From contig CBDFNN010000004.1 in assembly GCA_965250215.1 (NCBI GenBank), positions 4,464,001 to 4,528,000 of the forward strand: DNA of 64,000 nucleotides, given 5' to 3'. Under the pieces are notes generated by a model. That model was given only the letters and a program-made list of their open reading frames with translations, did no database searches and had not been told where the DNA came from. Of this stretch, positions 32,869 through 41,346 are shown piece by piece. This DNA comes from CBDFNN01 sp965250215. GTDB taxonomy: Bacteria; Bacteroidota; Rhodothermia; Rhodothermales; DATKEJ01. Within the stretch, counting starts at the first letter, position 1. Each line of letters opens with the position of its first letter. A program made the position numbers and the translations under genes.

Positions 32869-34374
32869 ATGTCAAAACGACTTTTGTCAATCAAAACCCT
32901 TGGAGAATTGAGGGAAGCGGGATATCAGGTCCGTAGTGTAAAGGACGAATTGCGAGAGAATCTGATTGCACGACTCGATAGTGGAAAGCCGATCTTTCAG
33001 AATATTATTGGCTTTGATGACACTGTTATTCCAGCCGTAGAAAGGGCTCTCCTATCCAAGCATAATTTCATCCTATTGGGCCTTCGCGGACAAGCAAAGA
33101 GCCGGATGATTAGAATGCTTCCGGAACTACTGGACGAATATATCCCATACATTGGAGGCACAGATCTCAACGAAAACCCATTCAACCCTGTCACTAAAAT
33201 GGGAAAGGAGTTGGTCGACTCTAGAGGAGACGATACGCCTATATCTTGGTTGCCTAGCTCGGAACGCTTTGGAGAGAAGTTGGCTACTCCAGATACATCA
33301 ATGGCAGATCTAATCGGCGACATTGATCCGATAAAAGCAGCTACTAGAAAGCTGACCTACGCCGATGAAGAAGTCATCCACTTTGGCATCATCCCCCGCA
33401 TCAATCGTGGTATTTTCGCGATTAACGAATTGCCAGATTTGCAACCTCGAATCCAAGTCGGTCTTTTGAACATAATGGAGGAAAGCGATGTTCAGATCAG
33501 AGGATTCAACATTCGCATCCCGCTCGACATCCTCATGGTTTTTACAGCCAATCCAGAAGACTACACAAATAGAGGAAGCATAATTACTCCTCTCAAAGAC
33601 AGAATCGATAGCCAAATTCTTACACACTATCCTAAGACCTTGGATCTCGGAATTCAAATTACAGACCAGGAGGCATGGCAAGAAAGGGGAAGTAGCGTCA
33701 ATGTGAATCTGCCTCACTTTTTCAGGGAGATAATCGAACAAATAGCAATCGAGGCTCGAGCAAGCGAATACATCGATCAGAAATCTGGAGTCTCTGTAAG
33801 ACTGACCCGATCCGCTCTAGAAAATCTCATCAGCGCAGCCGAACATCGAGCACTGAAGAATCGCGAAAAAGAAACGACGGTAAGACTTAGTGATCTGACG
33901 GCTCTTGAGACCGCTATCTCCGGTAAAGTCGAGCTCGTTTACGAAGGCGAGCAAGAGGGAGTTCAAAATGTAGCACGTTCTCTGATCGGACGAGCTGTCA
34001 AGTCCATCTTCAAAAACCATTTCCCAGATCCAAGCGAGAAAGAGGAAGGAAAGAAGGCCTACAATGCCATCGTGTCTTGGTTTTCAAGAGGAAATTCTCT
34101 GGAGCTCTCCAGCGACTTGACCTTCGCCGATTACGCGAAGACACTTGACGGAATTGATGGCTTGAAAGACTTTGTTCTCAAGCACACCAAAACGGATAAA
34201 GCCCCTGAAATAGCTACAATGATGGAGTTCGTTCTTGACGCCTTGCATCAGCATTCGATGCTCGGAAAGGAATGGTATGACTCGTCTACGAGCTACAAAG
34301 ATCTAATGGGATCGATGTTTTCCTCATTCTCAGACACCAAGTTTGGAGAAGAGGACGACCTGGACTTTAACTAG
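32869..34374 (+). CDS. AAA+ ATPase of magnesium-chelatase/MoxR type
   Basis: A 501-residue protein with an AAA+ module in the Mg-chelatase ChlI/BchI style. Walker A is the unusual GLRGQAKSR (residues 71-79) in place of GxxGxGKS/T, and Walker B is IFAINELPD (182-190), with NE replacing DE. A sensor follows in VFTANPED, and an arginine-rich lid in the C-terminal half. Such ATPases normally act with a von Willebrand factor A protein to remodel a partner, and none is next to it. Function is unknown beyond ATP-driven remodelling. Confidence 0.85.
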   Translation: MSKRLLSIKTLGELREAGYQVRSVKDELRENLIARLDSGKPIFQNIIGFDDTVIPAVERALLSKHNFILLGLRGQAKSRMIRMLPELLDEYIPYIGGTDLNENPFNPVTKMGKELVDSRGDDTPISWLPSSERFGEKLATPDTSMADLIGDIDPIKAATRKLTYADEEVIHFGIIPRINRGIFAINELPDLQPRIQVGLLNIMEESDVQIRGFNIRIPLDILMVFTANPEDYTNRGSIITPLKDRIDSQILTHYPKTLDLGIQITDQEAWQERGSSVNVNLPHFFREIIEQIAIEARASEYIDQKSGVSVRLTRSALENLISAAEHRALKNREKETTVRLSDLTALETAISGKVELVYEGEQEGVQNVARSLIGRAVKSIFKNHFPDPSEKEEGKKAYNAIVSWFSRGNSLELSSDLTFADYAKTLDGIDGLKDFVLKHTKTDKAPEIATMMEFVLDALHQHSMLGKEWYDSSTSYKDLMGSMFSSFSDTKFGEEDDLDFN

Positions 34375-34512
34375 AGACCGTGTTCCGTTTTCCGTGTTCA
34401 GTCTTCCGAATTCCATTGGTCGGGCAAGGCTATTCTGAAAACGAGATCCGAGATACCAAACTCGAATCTCTCCGTCAACCAGAGTCCAGCTTGGCCCTGA
34501 TTTCTATTCCTG

Positions 34513-34740
34513 TCAGCAGCAAGATCTTGCTTGATCACGTCCTTTTTGAATCGGAGGACAGGGATAGTCACCGTATGAACAGAAGACGCAGCAGTCTCCT
34601 TCTTTCGGTTTAAGTATAATCTTACAACTAGGACACTCCCAGAAAAACTGACATGAATTTGTGGACATCTCCTCTGTTGACTTGTGGCCACATTCAGGAC
34701 AAGTAATTTCTGACTTCAGCCTGATCTCTTTCGCATCCAT
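34513..34740 (-). CDS. GDCCVxC zinc-ribbon protein
   Basis: A 75-residue protein from ATG 34740; the longer frame to 34827 is less likely. It has a CPECGHKS knuckle, a second pair in ECPSC, and the diagnostic GDCCVFCSYGDYPCPP segment, giving a small metal-binding, cysteine-rich protein. In other genomes the family is often next to mercury or metal genes and has selenocysteine members, but all positions here are Cys. The C-terminus QARSCC adds two more. Function is unproven; metal binding is likely. It follows the GT2 gene on the same strand. Confidence 0.83.
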   Translation of the reverse strand: MDAKEIRLKSEITCPECGHKSTEEMSTNSCQFFWECPSCKIILKPKEGDCCVFCSYGDYPCPPIQKGRDQARSCC

Positions 34741-34823
34741 TAATTCGTTCTTTTGATCCACCTCCTTGTTTACCGACTCTACAGTTATCGACGCCGCGAC
34801 TTGCACACCGCTATAACAAAATT

Positions 34824-35516
34824 TCATTTTGTTATAGCATATTTCCCCATCGTATAGACAATCTTCAGAAAAGCCTTAACCGATCCTTTGAAGGTCCCCG
34901 TAATCTTCGGCACGCCGATCCTTTTCCTATACCGAACTGGTACCTCTTTGTATCGCAGCCCAGCCCTAACCGCTTTGATCTGCATCTCAATAGTCCAGCC
35001 GTAATTCTCGTCGACCATGTTCAGATCCTTCAAATCCTTATATCGAATCGCGCGGAAAGGCCCAAGATCAGTAAACCTACCACCCCAAAATATCCGAAGG
35101 ATCTTGGCCGCAAGCCAGTTACCAAAAACAGAAGTCGATCCGATCGCATCATTGTCTCGGGTCTCCGTCATTCTCGTACCCAAGACAAAATCATATTCGT
35201 CATCCAAGATGGGTTGGACGATATCTCTTATTTCCTCGGGATAGTCACTATAGTCTCCATCCAAAAAGACGACAATATCTGGCGGATTCTTGTCGACTTC
35301 TGCGATACCAGTCAAACATGCCTTACCGTATCCTTTCTGATCTTCTCGGACGGTTTTTGCGCCAGCTGCCTCGGCCACTTCGGCGGTCCTATCGATGGAG
35401 CCGTTGTCTACCACGATTACTTCGTCCACCAAATCCCTAGGAATGTCACCGACTACCAATCCGATGGATGGCTCCTCGTCAAGTGCGGGTATGATTACGC
35501 TGATTTTCTTTTTCAT
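34824..35516 (-). CDS. Family 2 glycosyltransferase (dolichol/polyprenol-phosphate-mannose-synthase-like)
   Basis: ATG 35516 (MKKKISVIIPALDEE) gives 230 residues and fits the family N-terminus; the longer frame starts in unrelated DNA. The GT-A core has VVDNGSIDRT and the DGDYSDYP metal-binding motif. Absence of C-terminal membrane helices places it with soluble DPM1-like enzymes that load a sugar onto polyprenyl phosphate or transfer it into cell-wall or glycan synthesis. The sugar is unknown. It lies immediately upstream of the zinc-ribbon gene on the same strand. Confidence 0.87.
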   Translation of the reverse strand: MKKKISVIIPALDEEPSIGLVVGDIPRDLVDEVIVVDNGSIDRTAEVAEAAGAKTVREDQKGYGKACLTGIAEVDKNPPDIVVFLDGDYSDYPEEIRDIVQPILDDEYDFVLGTRMTETRDNDAIGSTSVFGNWLAAKILRIFWGGRFTDLGPFRAIRYKDLKDLNMVDENYGWTIEMQIKAVRAGLRYKEVPVRYRKRIGVPKITGTFKGSVKAFLKIVYTMGKYAITK

Positions 35517-35588
35517 ACTATTTTGACTAGCAAATACACATTGCGTTACCATTCCAGACTCTAGCTCCTAGTATCCATCCTCTAGTAT

Positions 35589-36437
35589 CTATTGTCGATC
35601 TAAAACATTTATGTCCGACAACACCTCCGTAGCCACAGTCCATGGCTGTTCATAGCTCATTACCGATCCAACAAATCCGAGGCCACTCGAGACATTAGAT
35701 TCCAGCTGAGTTGTACCGATCCAGTCGGCGCTCTTAAATCGGACCTCAAGCTTCACCTCACGAAGAGGTATCGCAGCATTAACATAGCCGGCTTCGGCTC
35801 GAATGTCCTCAAAGTCTCGCTCAAGTCTAACAATCACTCGCCAGCCGTGCTCAAGATTCGAAAGAAAACGATTGAAATAATCAAACTTCTTTTCAAATAG
35901 GGCCCCGTTTGGAAATGCAGTGATGTAGGTCACTGTAACTCGATCTACAACGGCATCCACTCGGGAGATATTGAGGCTTTGCTCCCAAGTACCTGCATTG
36001 GTCTCGTTAGCTGGAGTGGGAGACATGCTTGGGTCCTCCGGGATTGCAGTGGTCGCCTCTGTGTCAACGAGTCCAGCTCCACTTGCTCTCAATGTGTAGT
36101 TCGTCGCCTTTTCTGGTCGGAAATTGGCCCAATAAAGTAATGCCCTATTTCCATTAACTGTGGTCACAACAGAGTCAGACCATACCTGCTCAAGTCCGGT
36201 ATCTAGAGCTGTCGAAAAAAGGTTGGGCCTAGGTAAATCTTCCTCCAAAAACTGAGTCTCACGTCGAGGTTCAACACGCACAAATTGCGTGTCCGCTGCC
36301 GTGTCAAGAAAGCCAAAAAGCCCAAAACTGGCATCGGTCTCCGTGAAGGGTTGAATTGTATTGTCGCAAGATGCCAGCGGAATAAGCAAGAAGCAAAGAA
36401 TAATGCGAAGTCGATATTTACCAATCAGGAGAATCAA
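35589..36437 (-). CDS. Lipoprotein partner of a TonB receptor (DUF4249-like)
   Basis: A 282-residue lipoprotein (signal LRIILCFLLIPLASC). Its ATG overlaps the stop of the TonB receptor gene by four bases (ATGA), indicating coupled translation. In Bacteroidota, receptors of this kind are typically followed by a DUF4249 lipoprotein thought to bind the receptor's substrate at the cell surface. Sequence match is not decisive, but position, lipobox and beta-rich content agree. The substrate is unknown. Confidence 0.75.
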   Translation of the reverse strand: MILLIGKYRLRIILCFLLIPLASCDNTIQPFTETDASFGLFGFLDTAADTQFVRVEPRRETQFLEEDLPRPNLFSTALDTGLEQVWSDSVVTTVNGNRALLYWANFRPEKATNYTLRASGAGLVDTEATTAIPEDPSMSPTPANETNAGTWEQSLNISRVDAVVDRVTVTYITAFPNGALFEKKFDYFNRFLSNLEHGWRVIVRLERDFEDIRAEAGYVNAAIPLREVKLEVRFKSADWIGTTQLESNVSSGLGFVGSVMSYEQPWTVATEVLSDINVLDRQ

Positions 36438-38680
36438 TCAATATCAATTTTTAGTCCCAATGTCGGGACGATGGGCAGTTGATTAATACGCTCATTATTC
36501 CAAACATCGTAGTAAAAAAGATTCCCTCGATTGTAGGCATTTATGAGCCCGGCCAAGAATTTCCCTTTCATCTGATTGAATCTGAAACGTCGTTCCAGAG
36601 TGACATCTAGACTGTGATAAGCCGGCAAGCGTCCTTTGAATGGCTCACCAAACACAAGCCTATTTTCTCCATCGATTGTATGGAATCCCTGATTGGTTTG
36701 TATGGGACTTATGTTGTTAAAGAATCCGGAAACCTGTGTAAAAGGCAAACCTGAGCCGTATTGAAAGCGCAGGGCCACGGAATAATTTCCCTTTGTATAT
36801 CTGCCGATCAGATTCATGATGTGTCTACGATCATGTGGAGGACGGAATGAATCGGTGCCACTTTGGCCACCTGAAAACTGATATCCTTCGTCATTTGGAT
36901 TGTACCAAACTGAGCCGAGGGAGTAGCTCGCAAACATGTAGACCGAGGGTTTGATTACCTCGGCGCGAAACTCAATACCTGAGGCGGTACCAGATCCCTG
37001 CTGCCGGAGCAAGGGATCGCTTGGCATGATCAAGTTTTCCAAAGACTTTCTGTAGACCTCGATGCCCGTGTTAAGCCAGGGAAATAGATTGGCAGACCAT
37101 GCTCCAATAAAATGAATAGCTTGGGGAATGCCTTCGAATACTGGGGTTGTTGACCAGACTGTGAAGACGTTGGCTACATCTCGCCTGTCGGCAATTCCCA
37201 CGACCTCTTGCCTGTATAGACCCGTTGCAATGGAGAATAGATGTTGTGAAAGCGGTCCATCCTTGGTCTGATACTCCATTCTCAGCCGGGGTTCGACGGA
37301 GATGTAGGAGCGACTCGGAAATCCGTGAATGCGGACTCCGGTATTTATGAGAAGATCTGGACCCAGTTTGAATTCACCCTCGGCAAAAATGCCCCCCTCT
37401 GTGATAAACTCTTTGAATGGAAGCTGCTCTGGCAATTGATATCGGAAACTGAGCGATCGAGTAAATATACCCAATCGAAATTCCGTCTCACCTAGTAAAT
37501 ACAGGAATCGAATCGAGGCATTGGTGCCGGAGACCGAGGAATATCGATCGGCAAATCCTGCAGGACCAAACTCGTTATTCAATTCAGAATGGGAGACCGA
37601 TAGTTCAGTTACAACAGGAAAATCGGCGGGGAGGAAGAAGTATTTCGCACCGACAGCCGAATTGGTCCACTTAGTTCGAGTTGTTTCATCAGAGACGTTG
37701 CCAAGATTTCCTTCGTCGAAGGAGCGAAGAAAGGTGAAAGAGGCGCTACTAGTTTGGTTCAAATAGGCATGCGCCTTGAATAACTGGTCCCCAAATCGAT
37801 ACGGCAGCTCCTGGTTGATGAGACCACTTCCCAATCGCTCGATAACGGATTCCCTGGCCGAGGCCAGAAATGAGACTTTGCCTTTGCTGATCGGACCCTC
37901 CAGTCGAATGCTCGAAAGAAAGGGGGCCATGGATACGCCGGCTTTGAAATCCTTTTTGTCTCCATTACGCGAAGCAACATCTATTACAGACGAAAGCCTT
38001 CCCCCATATTGAGCGCTAAATCCTCCAGCGTAGACATCGGCATAGGAGATGACGTCGGAAGGAAAGGCAGAATAAAAGCCGAGAATGTGAAATGGTTGAT
38101 AGACGGGAATGCCATCAATCATAACAAGGTTTTGCGTAGGCGTGCCACCTCTTACAAAAAGCTGTCCACCACGGTCGCCGGACGAAGTGACCCCAGGCAT
38201 GGTCAAGAGAGCGGACATTAAATCGCCCGAGACGTCGGGGGTTGGGATTCGATCAAGATCACCGGGCGTAATCGAGCGAACACCTGCAGAAGTAATCCGA
38301 TTTCGACTTCCCTCGGCAAAGACCTCAACTGATTCAAGCGCTTCTGTCCCGCCGAAAAGTGTCAATTCTAATCTCTTTTCATCGCCAAAAACCACATTAA
38401 GGGAATCGATTCTCGATTTGTAACCAACAAATGAGGATTTCAAAACATAGTTACCGGGACTCAATCGAGAGAAAAGAAATTCGCCATCGGAATCGCTAAC
38501 AGCTCCCAATCGCAATCCACTTTCTGAAGACAATACGACATTTACACCAGGAGCTGGCCAATATTCGCCATCCAAGCGAACAAGGCCTCCGATACTTGCG
38601 TACTGAGCCGACAAATTAGGCGCAATTATTCCAAGGAACAGTGCGCTTATTATCCAGAAAGTTGTACGGCGAAAGATCAT
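36434..38680 (-). CDS. TonB-dependent outer-membrane receptor
   Basis: A 748-residue receptor: signal peptide (1-25), a carboxypeptidase-like regulatory domain (about 28-112, GVNVVLSS and GEFLFSRLSPGNY), a plug (about 140-250; GGTPTQNLVMIDGIPV, YGGRLSSVIDV) and a C-terminal beta-barrel. It imports a ligand too large for porins, driven by TonB. The C-terminal residue pattern is barrel-like. It shares a transcript with the following lipoprotein. The substrate cannot be read from sequence. Confidence 0.93.
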   Translation of the reverse strand: MIFRRTTFWIISALFLGIIAPNLSAQYASIGGLVRLDGEYWPAPGVNVVLSSESGLRLGAVSDSDGEFLFSRLSPGNYVLKSSFVGYKSRIDSLNVVFGDEKRLELTLFGGTEALESVEVFAEGSRNRITSAGVRSITPGDLDRIPTPDVSGDLMSALLTMPGVTSSGDRGGQLFVRGGTPTQNLVMIDGIPVYQPFHILGFYSAFPSDVISYADVYAGGFSAQYGGRLSSVIDVASRNGDKKDFKAGVSMAPFLSSIRLEGPISKGKVSFLASARESVIERLGSGLINQELPYRFGDQLFKAHAYLNQTSSASFTFLRSFDEGNLGNVSDETTRTKWTNSAVGAKYFFLPADFPVVTELSVSHSELNNEFGPAGFADRYSSVSGTNASIRFLYLLGETEFRLGIFTRSLSFRYQLPEQLPFKEFITEGGIFAEGEFKLGPDLLINTGVRIHGFPSRSYISVEPRLRMEYQTKDGPLSQHLFSIATGLYRQEVVGIADRRDVANVFTVWSTTPVFEGIPQAIHFIGAWSANLFPWLNTGIEVYRKSLENLIMPSDPLLRQQGSGTASGIEFRAEVIKPSVYMFASYSLGSVWYNPNDEGYQFSGGQSGTDSFRPPHDRRHIMNLIGRYTKGNYSVALRFQYGSGLPFTQVSGFFNNISPIQTNQGFHTIDGENRLVFGEPFKGRLPAYHSLDVTLERRFRFNQMKGKFLAGLINAYNRGNLFYYDVWNNERINQLPIVPTLGLKIDID

Positions 38681-38748
38681 AAAGAGATAGTGAGCCCTCT
38701 AGCGGCTGGCGGTTACTACTTTCAATAGCATTATTGGATTCTAAATAT

Positions 38749-39117
38749 ATGAGTAGGAAGAGTATCGTATTGACGGTAGCAGGACTGTTAGTAGCCTGGG
38801 TAGTGGTGGATGCCCTCGGGGTTTTCGATAACTCGGACTTTACAGCGATTCCTCATGGAAGCCACGACCACTATGTACCAAAAGTTCGCGATGAAGGAAT
38901 AGGGGCTGATAATTGCCCTACTCGTGCGCCCGAATCTGACGAATTTATCTCCACACAGTGTCAGATAATTCGTGTCGTTGACAGCCAGGGAATTTCCTAC
39001 TATGTCCCCGACAATATTCAGGCAGGAATTCCATTTGATCAACTCCCAAGCAGAGCACCAGGACCGGGTGAAATAATAACTCCACTTGGCCTACTACAGA
39101 AAGCAGAAAGCCCTTGA
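38749..39117 (+). CDS. Small single-helix membrane protein, unknown
   Basis: ATG 38749 (122 residues) is chosen over TTG 38734. One N-terminal helix (IVLTVAGLLVAWVVVDALGVF) anchors an exported soluble tail with two CPTRAPESDEFI-like and PSRAPGPGEIIT-like repeats, suggesting a duplicated short motif. The family is unknown. Its TGA stop overlaps the next ATG by one base (TGATG). It is first in a three-gene set with a lipoprotein and the T9SS-tail protein, so a surface role is possible. Confidence 0.6.
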   Translation: MSRKSIVLTVAGLLVAWVVVDALGVFDNSDFTAIPHGSHDHYVPKVRDEGIGADNCPTRAPESDEFISTQCQIIRVVDSQGISYYVPDNIQAGIPFDQLPSRAPGPGEIITPLGLLQKAESP

Positions 39118-39767
39118 TGCAGATTCGAAACATATTTCTCCTTCTCCTTTGTATTTCTTTTGTCGCTTGTGACGAGTCTGATCCGAAAGAATCAATGGAG
39201 ACTGGATCGGAGATTGCAAACTCGGAAGACTCAATTCCTCAAGATGTTGTCTCAAGCCCTCCTGGCAACGAGACGGCCACGAGATCTCCAAATCGGAGCG
39301 CTCGAGAGCTTAAGAAGGAGCCTGCAGATTTAGTCACGAAATTCCAGTATGCCTATTTTGAGCGGAGATTTGACGACTTCCATTCACTCCTTAGTGAAAA
39401 AGATCGAAAGGCACGTCCCCTCCGAATAATGGAATCTGAGTTCAACGACATGACACTCGGCGAGGACATTATGACGACCTACATATTGGGCTCAAGCGAC
39501 TATCATGCTGACTCTACCTACACGATATCGCCTGATAGCATCGTAGTATTCGGAGCTTCAACAGCGCCCTTACTTGAAAATGTGCAGCGCGAGGTATCGG
39601 TCGTGCTTAGAGATGTTGGTGAAGACGAAGAGTACGGCATGCTATTGTCCCTGCTCACAGAGCGATTAAAACTTAGAGGCGGTAAAAAAGAAAGACTTAG
39701 TACGGAGCACCTCGTCGTCCGCGAAAATGGTGTGTGGCGGATACGAGTTGGGTTTGATGCGGAATAG
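39117..39767 (+). CDS. Lipoprotein, unknown function
   Basis: A 216-residue lipoprotein (RNIFLLLLCISFVAC, then an acidic Ser-rich linker). The mature part (about 65-216) is mixed alpha/beta (KFQYAYFERRFDDFHSLL onward), resembling small snoaL/NTF2-type or DUF exported domains, but I do not recognise it. It overlaps the next gene by 11 bases and follows the previous one directly, indicating an operon. Confidence 0.65.
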   Translation: MQIRNIFLLLLCISFVACDESDPKESMETGSEIANSEDSIPQDVVSSPPGNETATRSPNRSARELKKEPADLVTKFQYAYFERRFDDFHSLLSEKDRKARPLRIMESEFNDMTLGEDIMTTYILGSSDYHADSTYTISPDSIVVFGASTAPLLENVQREVSVVLRDVGEDEEYGMLLSLLTERLKLRGGKKERLSTEHLVVRENGVWRIRVGFDAE

Positions 39768-41277
39768 TCAAGTCCTCATCTTGACTCTTTTTCTGCTGGG
39801 CCTCGCGGCAGACTCCAGCTATGCCCAGTCTGAATGCATCGATGGTGTCGCCGACAATCAATACAGTTGCAAGAATGTTGATCTCCTCGCACATATAGAG
39901 AGGATCGAATTAGCCAGCCTGCTTCCCGGTCAGGAAATTGTCAGACACAACGATATTTGGGGTTGGACGGATAGCTTGAGCGGTCGCGAATTTGTCTTGG
40001 CTTGCAGAGAAAACGGTGTTGCCTTTATTGAAATTAGCGATCCAAGCAATCCAGAATATCTTGGCGATCTCCCTTTCCACATAGACGGAAGAGCATCGCG
40101 ATGGCGGGATATTAAGACTTTTAAGAATTACGCTTACATCGTTGCCGACGGAGCAGGAGATCACGGAGTCCAGATATTCGATTTGAGTCAACTCCTGAAC
40201 ATCACAGATCCACCGGTACTTCTGGAGGAAACGGCTCACTACTACGGCCTTGCCTCGGCACATAACATTGTGATCAATGAAGCGAAAGAAACGGCCTATG
40301 CCTCGGGCGTAAGCTCGGGCCAACAGACCTGCGGTGGTGCCTTGCATGTGATGAACCTAAGCGATCCGCTCAATCCGACTTTTAGTGGCTGCGTCCAAGT
40401 TGCCGGTACAGGTATCTTTGGATCTGGATATACCCACGATGCTCAATGCGTCGAATACCAAGGACCGGATCTTGATCACAACTCAGCCTCTATTTGCATT
40501 CTTTTCAGTGAGACATCGATCTCAATAGTAAACGTCGACAATCCAATTGACCCAAGAGTCATCTCGATCATCGAATATCCCCAGGCTCAATACGCCCACC
40601 AAGGCTGGCTCTCGCATGACCACAAAACGCTTTTTGCCGACGACGAGCTTGACGAAATTCGTCTCGGACTCACCAAAACTAGAACGCTGATTTTCGATCT
40701 AACTGATCTCGACAATCCAGACTTAATCATGGAGCATGAGGGCAGACTCGCAACGATTGATCATAACCAATATGTTCGTGGCGGCTTTCTCTATCAATCG
40801 AATTACACAAGCGGTCTGACCATCTGGAACGTCTCAGATCCATCAAGTCCTCAACTGGAAGGCTTCTTTGACACCTTCCCTATGGATAATGACGTGAACT
40901 TCAATGGCTCGTGGAGTAACTATCCCTTTTTCCCGAGCGGTACGATCGCGGTCAATGATCGGGACACAGGATTATTCCTTCTCTCAACACCAACGATTGA
41001 ACACAGTGCGCCAAACAGTTCTTTACTCGTTCAAGACCCTTATCCAAATCCCGCGAGGGATATTGTAAATCTTAGACTAGTCTCCTCAGAAGCTCAGCTA
41101 GGTGAGCTAAGCATCTTCAATATGATGGGCCAAGAAGTCTATCGGACAAAACTGCAGTTGTTTGAAGGCAATAGTCATAGCTATCGAGTTCCCGTAACGG
41201 GATTTGCAAAAGGAGCCTACATATTGTCTATTAGGACTCAGGACGGGCAGGTGGATTCAAAAGTGATTGTCCAGTAA
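39757..41277 (+). CDS. Choice-of-anchor B secreted protein with T9SS sorting tail
   Basis: ATG 39757 gives 506 residues with a signal peptide (MRNSQVLILTLFLLGLAADSSYA). LVIVD-type propeller blades follow (NGVAFIEISDPSNPEYLG, HVMNLSDPLNP, IVNVDNPIDP, IWNVSDPSSP). The last 80 residues (from about 41030) are a typical type IX secretion C-terminal sorting domain, with DPYPNPARD, IFNMMGQEVY and GAYILSIRT. The protein should be exported through T9SS and fixed to the outer surface, where the domain is removed. It is the strongest single sign that the host is a T9SS-bearing Bacteroidota member. Confidence 0.88.
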   Translation: MRNSQVLILTLFLLGLAADSSYAQSECIDGVADNQYSCKNVDLLAHIERIELASLLPGQEIVRHNDIWGWTDSLSGREFVLACRENGVAFIEISDPSNPEYLGDLPFHIDGRASRWRDIKTFKNYAYIVADGAGDHGVQIFDLSQLLNITDPPVLLEETAHYYGLASAHNIVINEAKETAYASGVSSGQQTCGGALHVMNLSDPLNPTFSGCVQVAGTGIFGSGYTHDAQCVEYQGPDLDHNSASICILFSETSISIVNVDNPIDPRVISIIEYPQAQYAHQGWLSHDHKTLFADDELDEIRLGLTKTRTLIFDLTDLDNPDLIMEHEGRLATIDHNQYVRGGFLYQSNYTSGLTIWNVSDPSSPQLEGFFDTFPMDNDVNFNGSWSNYPFFPSGTIAVNDRDTGLFLLSTPTIEHSAPNSSLLVQDPYPNPARDIVNLRLVSSEAQLGELSIFNMMGQEVYRTKLQLFEGNSHSYRVPVTGFAKGAYILSIRTQDGQVDSKVIVQ

Positions 41278-41316
41278 GGAAGAAAAACGTTTCTTGTCTC
41301 TCGTCTCTCGTTCTTT

Positions 41317-41346
41317 TCGCTACTCCCCCCTCCTCACTCCTCACTG
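41317..41346 (-). repeat. GTGAGGAGTG word overlapping the accC stop
   Basis: On the minus strand, the accC TGA (41343-41341) lies in GCAGTGAGGAGTGAGGAGGGGGGAG, the word also at three other gene ends. Its complement extends into a run of CTCTCGTCTCTCG-type words to 41290. Confidence 0.6.
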
